Shown: one piece after another, positions 1-10,773 of the stretch | How the letters are laid out: the number at the start of each line of letters is the position of its first letter | How positions within the stretch are numbered: the first letter of the stretch is position 1 | Origin: Heliocybe sulcata | Lineage: Eukaryota > Basidiomycota > Agaricomycetes > Gloeophyllales > Gloeophyllaceae | Assembly: GCA_004369045.1 (NCBI GenBank) | Contig: ML213537.1 | Coordinates: forward strand, 1-21,194 | Reading direction: 5' to 3' | DNA length: 21,194 nt | Made by a program: the position numbers and the translations under genes | Notes under the pieces: generated by a model | What the model saw: the letters and a program-made list of their open reading frames with translations, nothing else | What the model was told of the DNA's origin: nothing | Databases searched by the model: none

Positions 1-326
1 GTCCCGTCGTATGAAGAAGAGGCTGACTAAGCTCTCCCTGTGGCAAGCACTCCCACGCATCAACTCTCGCAAGCTCGCTTTTGCTGCGTGTACAAGTTTG
101 TTTGTAAGTTAATTCCGAGACGAAAATTGGGAATGCACGAGGAAATACGTGCATGAGTACGGTAGTCGACTGCAGATATACTAAGCACTATTGCGTTCAT
201 TACGCGTTCGCTTGAAGAGGAATCTTGCGGGCCGATGGCCGAACTTTTAATTACAAAGTCGTGCTCGGCCGTCGTCAAGCTGAATGGGTCAGTCTGCGAC
301 TTCTGATGTAGCACACATATACTTCC

Positions 327-350
327 AAGCTTCAAGCTTCAAGCTGCAAG
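327..350. repeat. Short tandem repeat, 7-nt unit
   Basis: Three consecutive copies of AAGCTTC (the third reads AAGCTGC) followed by AAG. It is probably a minor microsatellite with no evident function. Confidence 0.6.
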
Positions 351-832
351 ATTCACAGCCCCAATTCCACTGGATACTGGTATGCACACCGAACTATTCT
401 CCGGGCGTAGAGTCAAGATTCTTAGAGGTCTTCGTAACTTCACGGCATTTAACTTGCAAGTCCTTTGAGCCAAGGAGCGACGAGTCGGACGACACCATCC
501 AGACTCAGTCCGCACGATGCCTGGACATTTGGTTCCGTGTAGCATTCCATGGCAACGCAAGGAAATGAACAAGGTGCGTCGACCCGGAGGACTCGATTGT
601 ACCTCGACTGAACGGTTCCGAGGCCTCCGCCCATGTCTCGCGCGGCATCTTCTCCGTTGAGGCATATCTGCCCCTTGTATGGAACCGGCGCAGTATATCC
701 GTTTAGCAGCATCTGCGCCGAGACTTGGAAATCCTCTGTAGCGGATTTCTCTCTTCTCGCCGGCTGTTGCTCGCATTGACTGTTATCATCGTACGCAGTC
801 ACCAGATATAATGCGCCTTCCGAGCGGGCAAG

Positions 833-838
833 TATAAA
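833..838 (+). promoter_or_regulatory. TATA-like box upstream of the AA9 gene
   Basis: TATAAA in the context AGTATAAAGAGG, 210 nt before the AA9 start codon, which would imply a leader of about 180 nt. A similar context (GGTATAAAGAGG) precedes the gene starting at 10774. The role is inferred from position only. Confidence 0.4.
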
Positions 839-1042
839 GAGGTCAAATGCCATGTATTCAGATTCACAATTACCTACCTCTGATTCCTCCTCGTTTCTGG
901 TGCTTGACTGCCTCTCCCTCGGAGCTTGTCTCTGTCAACCTTCCTTTTCACTTCATATTCTTTCATTTCGGACGCCTGGCCGTCGACAACCTGAGCTTGC
1001 TCGCTATTATACTCACATTTGCCACCGTTTTACACTTGCATC

Positions 1043-2563
1043 ATGTTTCGCGCTCAGATCCTTTTGCCCCTCCTTGCACTCTCTATGCGCGTAGTCGCTC
1101 ACGGAAATGTTGACACTGTCACCATCAGTGGCCAAGTGTACACGGCCTACCAGCCGTACCAAGACCCGTACAAGAACCCGGTCCCAGACCGTATTGAGCG
1201 TGCCATCCCAGGGAACGGACCTGTGGAGGACGTCACCCTTCTCGAGTAAGTGCTCCGAGATGATGGCTCTCCGCACATGAGTTCCCTGACATTTTCGCAT
1301 AGTATCCAATGCAATGGTCAAGGCGGCACCGGGGCAAAACCTGCCGCTCTTGTGGCATCCGCCGCAGCCGGCGACCAGATGTCCTTCCACTGGACCGATT
1401 GGCCAAGCTCCCATGTGGTATGTCTGCGTTCTTATCAGTTGCATGCAGCTTTTCATGAAACAATGCCCCAGGGACCTGTGATCACCTACATGGGTGCCGT
1501 ACCCTCCAACACTGATATCACTGAGTACGCTCCTACCGGCTCAGACGTCGTCTGGTTCAAGATCGACGAGGGCGGCTACGAGAACGGTAAATGGGCTGGT
1601 ACGGACATCTTGACCAGCCAGAACAGCACCTGGACGGTTACGATCCCCAGCGCTCTGAAGGCCGGCCAGTACCTTGTCCGCCACGAGATGTAAGTGAATT
1701 CTCCGTCATGACACACTAGATACGCACCTTAACTTCGTATGATTGTAGCATCGCTCTTCACTCCGCCGGGAGCTACCCAGGCGCTCAGTTCTACCCCGAC
1801 TGCTTCCAGATTGAGCTCACTGGTTCCGGCACCGAGACGCCCGTCTCCGATGCTTTGGTTGCTTTCCCGGGAGCTTACACCGCCGATACTCCAGGCATCG
1901 TATTCAACGTATACAATGGTAAGCCTGATGCACAACAAAGCGGGGACGCACCTCTGAAGTAATACATTCGTATAGGCTTTACCTCATACCCTATCCCCGG
2001 TCCTCCCGTCTGGAAGAGCAATGCGGACTTCTCTTCCGGTGGTTCGTCTTCAACTGTCGTCGCTTCCAGCGCGGCCGCTGCCAGCTCTACCGTTGCATCG
2101 TCATCCTCAGCTGCCCCCACCTCTACCGCTGCGGCGTCCTCATCTACGGCTGTAGCTTCCTCATCCTCATCCACAACCGTAGCCTCCTCGTCCACAGTTG
2201 CGGCCTCCTCCTCTTCTGACGCCACTCCATCCTCCACGGCTGCCACCAGCTCCGTCGATACCACCAGCTCAATCGCTGCCACCAGCTCTGCCGCCGTCAC
2301 TTCTAGCTCCAGTGCCGCCAGCCCCAGCGCCACAGCCATCACCGACGCCAACGTCTGCATGAACAGTACGTCGTCACCGCGCAATCAATACTCTCTGGAT
2401 ACATGCCTGACTTCGTTCACCCGCAGATTATAACCAGTGCATTGCCGCTAGCCAGCCCAACCCCGACTGGAATGGTTGCACTGCGACCAAGGATGGGTGT
2501 CTCTCGGGCGCGACGTACCAGCGTCTCGCACGATCGGGCAACATCGGGCGCCGTCTCTTCTAA
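1043..2563 (+). CDS. AA9 (former GH61) lytic polysaccharide monooxygenase, secreted
   Basis: Copper enzyme that oxidatively cleaves cellulose or related glucans outside the cell. Predicted exons: 1043-1245, 1303-1417, 1472-1689, 1749-1918, 1976-2365 and 2427-2563, all GT..AG with matching phases, giving 410 residues. A 19-residue signal peptide ends at Ala19, exposing His20 as the mature N-terminal histidine of the copper brace. In mature numbering the second brace histidine is His86 (SSH-VGPV motif across the second intron), with His164, Gln173 and the axial Tyr175 in the HSAG...AQFYPDC segment. This is the canonical AA9 active-site set. Cys71 and Cys197 (precursor) probably form the core disulfide. 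The catalytic domain ends near residue 250. It is followed by a Ser/Ala/Thr-rich linker of about 100 residues, likely O-glycosylated, and a tail with Cys363, 370, 383 and 390 near an NPDW motif. That tail lacks the aromatic and Cys pattern of CBM1. The family is certain; regioselectivity and substrate cannot be read from sequence. Confidence 0.96.
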
Positions 2564-3147
2564 AGGTATCTGAGTCTGAGCGTATTTATCAACTTCTTTT
2601 TTTGTTTGGGGCGTCCAGATCGCGTCGCTCTTCGTACACCTTCGAGGATTGAGATTGTACCTCTAGTACTGCGAACAGAATGGATTGGTTTCCAGAGGTT
2701 ATTTGTCCGCGACGTAGTTATTGTTGCTGTCGGCTGAGCTAGGAAGTATGCAGAAGTCACCGCAGTCATGCGAGCAGCGAAGGAGATGCTCATTTTCCAG
2801 CACGTTGAGCCCTTTCCAAACATGGTCCGCTTCATGTCTTTGGTACTGTTAGCATCGAAGTCGAGAGCGTCGATGTGGCGTGAGATGCCACTAACATGCG
2901 TGACGAAACACGTGCCGCGTGACATTGCGTGTTTCAACTTTCTGCTGTGCCCCTCCGGGCCTCCGTGCGTCCATTGACATCCCACCTTCCATCACATCAG
3001 GAAACCTAAACTTACAGGTGCGAGTTACTCGGCGAAGTAGTTTATTAAGCACTAATTTCACAATGATTCCAGTGTTAGATTCTGCCCGGCTCCTGCCTAC
3101 CGTACACCAGTACTTATCTTCCCGGTCGCTGACCGCCCTCGGGTAGA
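2564..3147. other. Intergenic, between AA9 and F-box gene 1
   Basis: It contains the AA9 3' flank and the upstream region of the F-box gene. A TTTTTTTG tract lies just after the AA9 stop. An open stretch at 3063-3145 begins with ATG but has no recognisable content. No gene is supported. Confidence 0.5.
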
Positions 3148-4739
3148 ATGCATCTTAATGACATGGGTGAAGATCTGCGGCATACATCAAGTGTAACTCT
3201 CCGATCTTGCTGTGCTCTGCTGCTTGGTTTGATTTGTCAAACGTAGGATACAGCCGCCGAAAAGACGGCCACCTGCGACATCCCACCCTTTCACCAATTC
3301 CGAACGAACTCCTTCTTCTGATCTTCGCGCAATGTCTCTTCCCTGGAGATAAGAGCGACTTTTCGCTGGGATCGCAATTCATGCCGATGGTCATATCCCA
3401 CGTCTGCCGTCGTTGGAGACACTGCGCGTGCTCTGATCCCATGCTATGGCGGCAGCTCGGTATCCATGACCACGTAGAAAAGGTTCCATGGTCATCACGG
3501 CCCGTACCATCCCTTCGAAAGCTGGAGTCTCATAGTGTCTTCTTGACGACCTGCGCCCTACGGGCGGGCTCGTTTCCACTGACGCTTTCCCTGGATATAT
3601 ACTATGAACCACAATCATCCAGTCAGAGAAGCGATCTCCACCGCTGTATCAAGATGTGGAGGCCTATCTTATTGCGATGCAAATCGCTGTCGCTCGGCCT
3701 TCCGGGTACCACGCTGCATGCGCTCTTCCAAATAACGATCGAGCTGCCATTACTTGAGAGCCTGGCGCTTGCCTCTCCCTACGACATCTTGTATCTTCGC
3801 AACATGCGTGCCCCGATGCTCAACATCATATCTGTTCAAGGCTGCCAGCGTAACCTGAAGATACACGGAGTTGATTGGTCCCGTCTTACTAGCCTGACTA
3901 TACAATGGATAGAGCTGGGGTCCGAGATTGCTTTCATCCTGCAAGAGTGCGTAGCTCTGGAGCATTTGGACCTTGTGTTTGAAGGGGTCACGATCGACGG
4001 GAGCACCGTTATATCCCTCCCGAACGTCAAGGACCTCGCCCTACGATTTGGCGATGACGATGTGGAGCTCGTGGACATCTTCCCTTGTTTCTCAGTCCCC
4101 GCACTCAAATGCTTCCGTCTGATAGCTGCTCCAAGCGAGAGGCCGTTGGCTGGCTCGGTGGCCTCTATGCTGACCAGGTCAGGCTGTCATCTGGAGCAGT
4201 TGGAGGTCAACGGCCAGTGCTTCCTTGACGACACTGACAACTCGGACTTTGGCGTGTTGCTCAAAGCTGCTCCATCACTGAAGGTTCTGCATATCGAGGG
4301 CAGCTATTCCCGGGCATCCAAGCCCGTCGATGACTGTCTGCGTTGGTTAATTCATATAAACCACGATACTGGCGAGATCTTTGCTCCCAAGTTGCAAGAC
4401 CTATTCATACAAATGCAAGTCCTCGAAGGCGAAAGCGAATACCCTTGGCCGTCGGACGTACTCGTCTCCGAGATTCTGACCTCAAGGAGGCACATTCCCG
4501 ATGATCCAAAGCACAACGGAACTCTTGAAAGCGCATTGATCGTTGTAGAGGACGATTACTCAGGACGACAATGGCGTTTCTCTTGTACCAAAGGAATTGT
4601 CATGCACTTCTGCGCGCCGCACGTCCTCACTGCGGAAGAGGAAGAACAACAAAGAGCTGAACAATTAGCGTGGACAGAAGAGTTAAAACGTCTGTTAGAA
4701 GAGGACAATGACGAGGGTCGACACAGTTCAGCGATATAA
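3148..4739 (+). CDS. F-box protein with leucine-rich C-terminal region (paralog 1)
   Basis: Predicted substrate-recognition subunit of an SCF-type ubiquitin ligase. The long frame has no ATG before its F-box, so an upstream exon is needed. The best model is exon 1 at 3148-3166 (six codons plus one base), an 80-nt GTGAAG..GTAG intron, and exon 2 at 3247-4739, giving 503 residues. The phases match. The F-box core is at about residues 25-75: PNELLLLIFAQC, then VISHVCRRWRH and a downstream DPMLWRQL. The rest shows irregular leucine-rich segments (for example LTSLTIQWIELG, LEHLDLVFEGV, LKVLHIEGSY) consistent with an LRR-like substrate domain, ending in an acidic, Glu-rich tail. The gene at 15550-16965 is a clear paralog, sharing SML-RSGC-LE-L, LLKAA and IEGSY/IRGSY blocks. 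Proteins of this layout are numerous in Agaricomycetes. The target is unknown, and the first exon is the least certain part. Confidence 0.82.
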
Positions 4740-4936
4740 ACATGGTCAGTGATACGAACTTTGTTCTAACATAGTTGAAATATAGTACTCTCTTATGCTC
4801 TCGGTGCCCTCCGACATGTGTATCTTACCATGCGAGTCGGCTACTTGACTGTGGCATTGCTCAAGGCTTAATGAGCAAGCTACGCGATCGTACTTCCGAC
4901 ATACATGACGTTTCGTATAGGCGCGCTATGCCTGTG
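4740..4936. other. Convergent 3' intergenic gap
   Basis: A gap of 197 nt between the convergent ends of F-box gene 1 (+) and the seven-helix membrane gene (-). No gene or clear terminator motif was seen. Confidence 0.5.
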
Positions 4937-6192
4937 CTACACGGCGAATGACAGGTCTGGCTTCTTGGACGATTCCTCGGCTGGCGCTCCAGGTATGTCG
5001 TCTCTTCTCACGAACACCTCCTGGCTTATGAGAATATGTCTACCGTGATCAGAGGGAATGCTATGGTCAGAGCTTCCGTCGACGTTTGGACGCGGTGGAG
5101 GACGTAGGTCCATGGAGGTGACGTGTCTTAGGTCCGATCCTCTTCCGCCGTGGAAACCTGCTCGAATGATTACGAGCATGAAGATGCAACCTATCAACGG
5201 TGTGCCCTTTGAGGTAAATGAGCCTCCCTTCGGGTATGCGATGCCAAATAGCGTACCAGTGCAGCCATCGTCTCCATACCCTCAGTACCTGAGCTCAAGG
5301 TGATTGTATGGACGAGCAGATACGCTTCATTCAGAACGCCGCTTTCTATAACTATCTTTGCAACAGGGATCAGATTGGAGGTCGTGAAACCGATAACTCG
5401 GGCCGTCCTTCGAGTCTTATGCCAGATATAAAACCCGGTAAGTGCTATGCGACTTGTCAGTTGTATCATCTTTGCAGACATCTGCCGACAGACACGTACA
5501 GGTGGATATTGCGTTTGCCATCAGACTCAAGACGGCAGTTGCAATGAACCATCTGCGTGGAAATTTGTCGAAGTCCTTGCTTTGAGTGCTGTGCTGGAGC
5601 CAAGCTAGGGCATAAGATCCGCTGGCTGGTCGGAATAAGAAATGAGCGTAAGCTTTAGACCACATTGTACGCACCTCCGCTTGCGAGTGTTAGGCAGAAA
5701 GGAAGGATCACTACCCGAATGCTCCCGTCCCAAACAACCCAGCATCGGTACGTCTGTAATGTTCGTGTCTGACTCTGCATGACACACTCAAGTCGGGACT
5801 CACCACAAATAAATCAGACAGAAACAGCATTGTAATGAGTGTTGCACGTCTGAGGATGAACACGGGGCGAGATGAGTCCTCTAGAAATGCGATGCGCTCG
5901 CCGCGGGTGGACAGCATGAAGCTCCTAAATATACAGGTAACGTCTGCGGCCAGCTGCATCGTCGCCAAAATGGCCATGGAAGCCGTAACTCCCACAAGAA
6001 CATTGTTAACTTTCCAGTGCCGACCCTGTCCAATGGTGAGCTGCATCGCTATTACGAGCAGCACGAGGAAAATTCCTAGATTCCGGTTCGTACATATATC
6101 TAAGGAAGGCACATACATAACGCACCATAGAAAACGGCCTCGATTATCAACCCCGCGAGGTCTGCTACGTCCAGAGGTATTGATGAGGGCAT
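4937..6192 (-). CDS. Seven-helix membrane protein, Agaricomycete YRCxxVW family
   Basis: Not annotatable from any single frame. Six exons, read on the minus strand, join in phase: 6192-6126, 6075-5804, 5753-5675, 5625-5500, 5444-5257 and 5206-4937. Introns are 49-55 nt with GTGCGT, GTGAGT, GTGCGT, GTACGT and GTACGC donors, giving 333 residues. Seven hydrophobic segments are visible at about residues 11-34, 47-70, 98-121, 125-149, 163-190, 203-236 and 242-262. The hallmark YRCWVVW follows LFLSDLFV at the end of helix 3. Later conserved blocks are SNLIPVAKIVIESG in helix 6 and LIGCIFMLVIIRAG in helix 7, then a hydrophilic tail of about 70 residues. This arrangement matches a very common but uncharacterised integral-membrane family of mushrooms. 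Receptor-like topology is plausible, but no ligand or signalling role is known to me. Exon ends were chosen partly by fit to the family spacing; exon 4 to 5 is the main judgement. Confidence 0.85.
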
Positions 6193-6936
6193 GACGAGGG
6201 ATTCTCAGACGTCCTGCAGCGTCGTATGAGTCCGAGGTAAGTACAAATCAAACACTGCTTTTTCCGGTAGAATGTCATCTCAACCCACACGTGCAGATAG
6301 TATCAAGCAGGTGTCAAAGACATTATTCCTGGTTCACATCCTCGCTCCGCTGGCTTCCCCATTGGTAGTGGTGCAATGCAATTCTGTCCCGATTTATCGT
6401 AGATCTGTCTGGTTTCGCACTCTGGGCGTCTGATACATCAGAGAAGCAGATATGTACTTTCGGGCTTCGCAATGCCGAGGAATGCCAAAACCTTGTAGAG
6501 ACCGGTCTCTTGAGTGCCGCAGGGCGCATATGTATAGACCACGCCACCGATGCTATACTGTAATTAAATAAACGATCATGGGCCCTAGGTCGCAGCGTCT
6601 CCACATCTGACATGACGGTGTGTCCCATCATTCACTCGTATAGCTTTACAATGATCGCAGCGTGACACAGCATGCCCATCATTCAGACATGTCTGCGATC
6701 TGGTCCGTCCTTCACAAACGTCGAGGCGACTAAGCAAAGTGCTGTAAGTGGCGTCAACTAGGTCGATCAGAAAGATTTGGACTGAATGGATAGACACATA
6801 ATTAAGTGGGCACCGAGACAAAGGCAGCGTATGGCCATTCAGAGTACAACTTTGGCTGTACTGCTGATATAGATACAGACTGCACGAGAACGGATGAGGT
6901 CGTAGATAGCGATATCGAACACTACTCAGTAGCTCA
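6193..6936. other. Intergenic between two minus-strand genes
   Basis: Upstream of the seven-helix gene and downstream of the Cys/His gene at 6937. Open frames are short and featureless, and no gene is supported. Confidence 0.45.
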
Positions 6937-7896
6937 TCAGCGCTGGTGGACGACCCCACCAGGGGAGTAGACCATGCTGCCCTGATACGTTTGCGGCTGG
7001 GGAACGACCGGCAAAGCAGAGGAGCCAGCTAGGGACGTATAGGGCGTGGGATAAACTTGCTGACCATGTTGCTGCCCATAATACCCCGGTTCACGGTGGA
7101 TGATACCCGGTGAGCTGGGAGACCAGCTTGCTTGATCTTGAAAACCCTGCAATGGTGAAAGAGATCCAACAGGAACACTGCCAGGCGGGCGTTGAGTCTG
7201 CTGCTGTTCATGCTGAGGAAAAACAGAAAACACGCTACGACTTGGGCCATAGGAGTCCGAGTACTCTTCAGTGTCGCGTTGACTTGGAATAGGTGGTGTA
7301 GGTGGTCTATAGCCCAACTGAGCCAGACGGGAGGATTGAGCATGCTGGCTGGAACGTTCAGAAACCGAAGAAGAACTGTAGCGACCATCCGAGTGGGTGC
7401 TCTCGCCAGTATCGCTGTAAGAAAGGTCGCCTAGAGCCGGATGATGCGCAGGAGGAAGCACCTGGGTTCGAGACATAACCGCATTATACGGTTTCTTCCG
7501 GCAGCGCTCACAAGGTTCTCCTATTGGGACTGTCTTATTAAAAATGGTGCCTTGCTTGATCTAAAGGAGATGTAAGACAGCGACGTGCAAGGAATACGTC
7601 CGACACACCCTTTTGTGAAAGCACAGTGTATACCGCGGGCGGTGCTGCTGGCACCACTCCTTGTGAGCAGGATGCCCGCTGCAGTAGATATATCCGCACT
7701 GATAGTTCTCGTAACATATACCCCTGTTTTTGATACACTGGTGCGTTAATCAGTCAGCCATAATGCATGTCCATGGTGAAGAGTATCTTACGCCACATAG
7801 CCACTGGACATACGTGCTGGAGGACGAAAGTCTTTCTTAAGAAATGTAGCAACTTGTGGAACCTCGCCAGACAACTCACTTCACTTTTGGACACAT
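6937..7896 (-). CDS. Met-Cys Cys/His (probable zinc-binding) protein with long disordered tail
   Basis: Four exons on the minus strand: 7896-7880 (17 nt), 7816-7792 (25 nt), 7737-7609 and 7560-6937. All introns are GT..AG with matching phases, and the protein is 264 residues. The start MCPKV is followed by YVQWLCG, then C-G-x3-C-x5-H-x3-C-x9-C-x-H (ending TLCFHKR), and CERC in exon 4. That gives enough Cys and His for about two zinc sites. From about residue 85 the protein is low-complexity Ser/Pro/Gln/Tyr sequence with QQQ and YYGQQHGQQ stretches, ending SPGGVVHQR. The tail frame alone opens with an internal ATG at 7476, but the CERC codons lie before that ATG, so the longer spliced model is preferred. 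Paralogs lie at 10774-11171 and 13964-14763. The family resembles small Cys-rich hypothetical proteins of basidiomycetes with no assigned function. Zinc binding is inferred from residue spacing only. Confidence 0.75.
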
Positions 7897-7962
7897 GCAG
7901 GGAGACGACAAGTTGCAGAAAGGAGGAAGGTCTTTTAACTCCTCGTTTCTGCAATCTGTCCC

Positions 7963-7970
7963 ATTATATA
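7963..7970 (-). promoter_or_regulatory. TATA box of the Cys/His gene at 7896
   Basis: On the minus strand the context is GGCTATATAATGGGACAG, about 67-74 nt before the ATG. It closely resembles the site before the paralog at 13964 (CTATATAAAGGGTCAG), which supports a shared promoter layout. Confidence 0.6.
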
Positions 7971-8748
7971 GCCAGCAGGCCATTTCGTGGCGTCGCTGTG
8001 GCGTACAAGAAAGTAGAGCAACAAGGTCGCCGAGGGTGCCACCCACAGGTGTGTGAAAAATATAACCAGCACTAACATGACCTTACTGGCAGCAATGTCC
8101 TCGTCGTTGAGAGCTCTCCGACTGAGTGGAAACCATAAGAGGTGCACATCTGAGACATGTCGGAGAGTGAAGGATGCGAGATCGACGTACCTAAAAGCAC
8201 AACCTTCAACTAAAAGGTTTCTTTTTGTAACCGAATAGCCAAGCATTGTACTCTGGGAGAAATAACTTGTACAATACGACCCCCAGAAAAAACAGTCCCA
8301 CGCCTCGCTGACTAATCAAGCCGCACGTGGTTTGCTCACGTTCGCGAAATGCGAAGTGTGATCATGGACGCGGAAGCAGATTGTCGATCGTCTAAGTCCA
8401 TTATTTATCAGGGTAGATACATTGTCGTACTGGCAGTGTCACTCCAAGAGGAAATGCAATCCTCCCAACACGGACTGAGGTCGCCACTACCGAAAATGGA
8501 AGATAACTCACGTAGCGCCACAAATGTGACCGCGTGCTAACTTCGAGCCACTCGAAGGGTGCGCTGGAATTGTGAAGTTTTCTGTAAGCAAGAATAGAAT
8601 ATAAGATAGAACACAACATAGTACTGTGCCAGTAATTGTCAAAAATCTTATGGTGTAGACGAATCGACATGTGCCCTGACCATACACCCTACCAATAGCG
8701 AGGCTCGACCCGAGAACCATCAGCATGCACGTAATCCGAAACGGGACA
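7971..8748 (-). other. Unresolved minus-strand fragments, some membrane-like
   Basis: No complete gene could be built. On the minus strand, hydrophobic frames occur at about 8511-8726 (segment TITGTVLCCVLSYILFLLT), 8227-8300 (GVGLFFLGVVLYKLF, then EYNAWLFGY) and 7990-8070 (VMLVLVIFFTHLWVAP). They sit in different frames with plausible intron signals between some of them, for example GTGAGT at 8512. They may be exons of an unrecognised membrane protein, decayed coding sequence, or chance. The promoter of the 7896 gene overlaps the end of this stretch. Confidence 0.2.
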
Positions 8749-8751
8749 CAT
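8690..8751 (-). pseudogene. Possible decayed start of another Met-Cys gene
   Basis: From an ATG at 8751 the minus strand reads MCPVSDYVHADGSR and stops after 20 codons. This resembles the start of the gene at 13964 (MCQSLVYHDGSGQ), but there is no intron at the expected place and no following C-G-x3-C block. It could be a relic or coincidence. The same bases weakly resemble pol III A and B boxes, an alternative I consider less convincing. Confidence 0.22.
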
Positions 8752-10682
8752 TATCCGCTACACCACGTCTGCTTATAAGCTTGAGAGCTATAATGTGAAA
8801 GTCACCTCTGTGTTTCGGCTCAAATACACTTGTTACCCCTCAAACCCCTCAATATTGCATCTTTATCTGCTTCCAGTTACTCAAACACATTAGACTAGTG
8901 TACTTGAGCTATGGCTTCATTACCTCTCTGCCAGGTTGCCCACAGTCACTGATCAATATCCTCCCACTAAAAGCGCAGTCAGGGTGGCGTGGGACTGTTT
9001 TTTCTGGGGGTCGTATTGCCCAAGATGGGAGAAATACGCGTGAAACCCGCACAGCGGCTGAGCACTGAAGACCTGAACACGCGTAGGGAGGATGGTCAAG
9101 ACTTGGCCTGAGAGCGCGCCTAGGCATCACAGATATAGTAGAGCCAGAAATCTCACCTGGGCGTTAAACGCGCGCTCGAACAGCGCGAGTATCCGAAATA
9201 TCGTCCATACAAGGCAGGATCGAGCTTTTCATCGCCACGAATACCGAGCTGAAGCCACGTAGAACGTGTAGTAGTTGCACCACATCCCGTAGATATTGTA
9301 TGCATTAGAGCCAGGATCTTCAGGATGTATCTCACAGCAGGATAAGGGGCGCGGATACTGACCGAGTAAACGCCAAACACCCCTCACGTGATAGTCACAG
9401 TGACTGTGACGGTCGTCGCGCGGCCTCGACTGCGCTCTTCGACCGGTACCGCGTCTTGGTTGACCTCTCTGCTGAGCTGTCTGTTCCTGCTATCCGTACT
9501 TCTCTCTCGAATGAGCGCTAATACTGTTTGCATCCAACGACAAGTTACACCGTTGCTTGTTGTTCGCTTTGTCTTTCGGCCGTCGAGCTCCTGCAAGACG
9601 TCGTCCAAGGCGTTGACCTGCACCAACACTGTGTCTCGTTTCTGTGGGTATTAAGCTGAAGAAGGCGACACTTTATGGCTTCCTTTGCAAGATATGGCGC
9701 GTATAACTGGCAGAATCAATGCAGTAATCAAGCAGTTTATATGCGCTCACGGCTACCTTGAACGCACACACGCCGCTCTGCTCCGGCACGCCAGTCGTAA
9801 AGCAGGACGACGGTATACTATAGTCCGCTTGCGATACATTACCAGCGAGACTTGCTGTTATTAGCCCATCTCGCGATTACTGGTCTGTGTCGAGCTCTGC
9901 TGTGTTTGCTTCCAACCACATGCAACTGTGTTTCTTCCCTGGCAATCGGTACGCTGGAAACCATGGCTGGCGATGATTTTAGAAGGTTCTCTCGCGTGGA
10001 TCGTACACCATGCCAGTCTATGGTAAGGAAGCAAGCGATAGTTCTTTGGTAAGTACACGCAACTTGCGCACTGTGGCGTTGTCAGATGAAGGATCTGACA
10101 TTTGACCAGCTTGGTGCACAGTCCGAAGAACGCTGTTAAAGACTAGGACTGCCCTTTTGAGGTTGCTCAGCATGCCTCTCGCAGGACGGATTTGTCCCCG
10201 GGAAGGCCAGTCCTTACGGTGACAACCAGGCCTTGACTCCGTGTTCATTCTTGGCTTTATAGAGCTCATTGCAGTCGGGTTTTGCGCACTGTTCAACAAA
10301 TATTTGCGCCTTAAGATCGCACTGTGCTCCGATGACGCCACGTCGCCTTTATCCCTTGGATACGGGCATATAGAAGAAAGGGCGTGAAGCATGACGACGA
10401 TAGCGAGGCAAGGTAAGATAGTTCATCTCTGTATTATTAGAGTGCTGCGGCTCTGATTACGGTGGCTGGAGCATGTGCAGTTGCCTTTGTCGAGATGTCC
10501 TTCAGCCACAATTTCCATATTTTTTCTAAGCGCTCGTAACCCAGCGTGGCGTCTGTGTTCTCTCCAACAAAGCAATGCACCAATTAACTTCCCTTTCATC
10601 CTCCATGTGCGCGCCACGATTTTCTTCGCCACTTGTTCCATGCTCGCCGTGGCGCCAGGCGAGGACGCCACGAAGTTGAGGG
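8752..10682. other. Long intergenic stretch, no gene recognised
   Basis: About 1.9 kb without a defensible gene. Short frames overlap on both strands and none shows a domain, signal peptide with continuation, or phase-consistent exon chain. Notable items are the E-box and palindrome at 9385-9410 and a short open stretch at 9963-10020 ending at a GTAAGG donor (start MAGDDFRRFSR) with no identifiable downstream exon. Confidence 0.4.
9394..9410. promoter_or_regulatory. Perfect 7+3+7 inverted repeat next to a CACGTG box
   Basis: GTCACAG-TGA-CTGTGAC forms a perfect palindrome, with CACGTG at 9385-9390 just before it. This could be a paired binding site for a dimeric regulator. No adjacent gene was identified, so any function is speculative. 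Confidence 0.35.
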
Positions 10683-10688
10683 TATAAA
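10683..10688 (+). promoter_or_regulatory. TATA box of the Cys/His gene at 10774
   Basis: TATAAA in the context GGGTATAAAGAGGTGAG, 91 nt before the ATG. The spacing is like that of the two paralogous genes. Confidence 0.55.
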
Positions 10689-10773
10689 GAGGTGAGCCTC
10701 GATGACTATTCGTCCCCATCAACCAAACGATTCTACTGCCTCGAAACTCGCCTAGATACCTAGCTATATCAAT

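Larger units (their letters stand above)
1..1042. other. 5' flank of the LPMO gene, no gene recognised
   Basis: I see no convincing coding exon here; the open frames are short, overlap on both strands and lack recognisable motifs. It holds a short tandem repeat (327-350) and a TATA-like site (833-838) that may belong to the AA9 gene. The remainder is unexplained sequence. Confidence 0.5.

Noticed and set aside
2427-2563. CBM1 cellulose-binding domain at the end of the AA9 protein
   Set aside because: The cysteine spacing and aromatic residues do not fit CBM1; described instead as a distinct four-Cys tail.
8695-8771. Minus-strand tRNA-like A box (TAGCGGATAATG) and B box (GGGTCGAGCC)
   Set aside because: The anticodon, T and acceptor stems do not pair, so no cloverleaf forms. 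At most a degenerate tRNA-derived piece.
9384-9654. Overlapping plus and minus frames of about 80 codons
   Set aside because: Both strands are open over the same bases and neither has motifs. The TVTVTVT stretch comes from the GTGAC palindrome.
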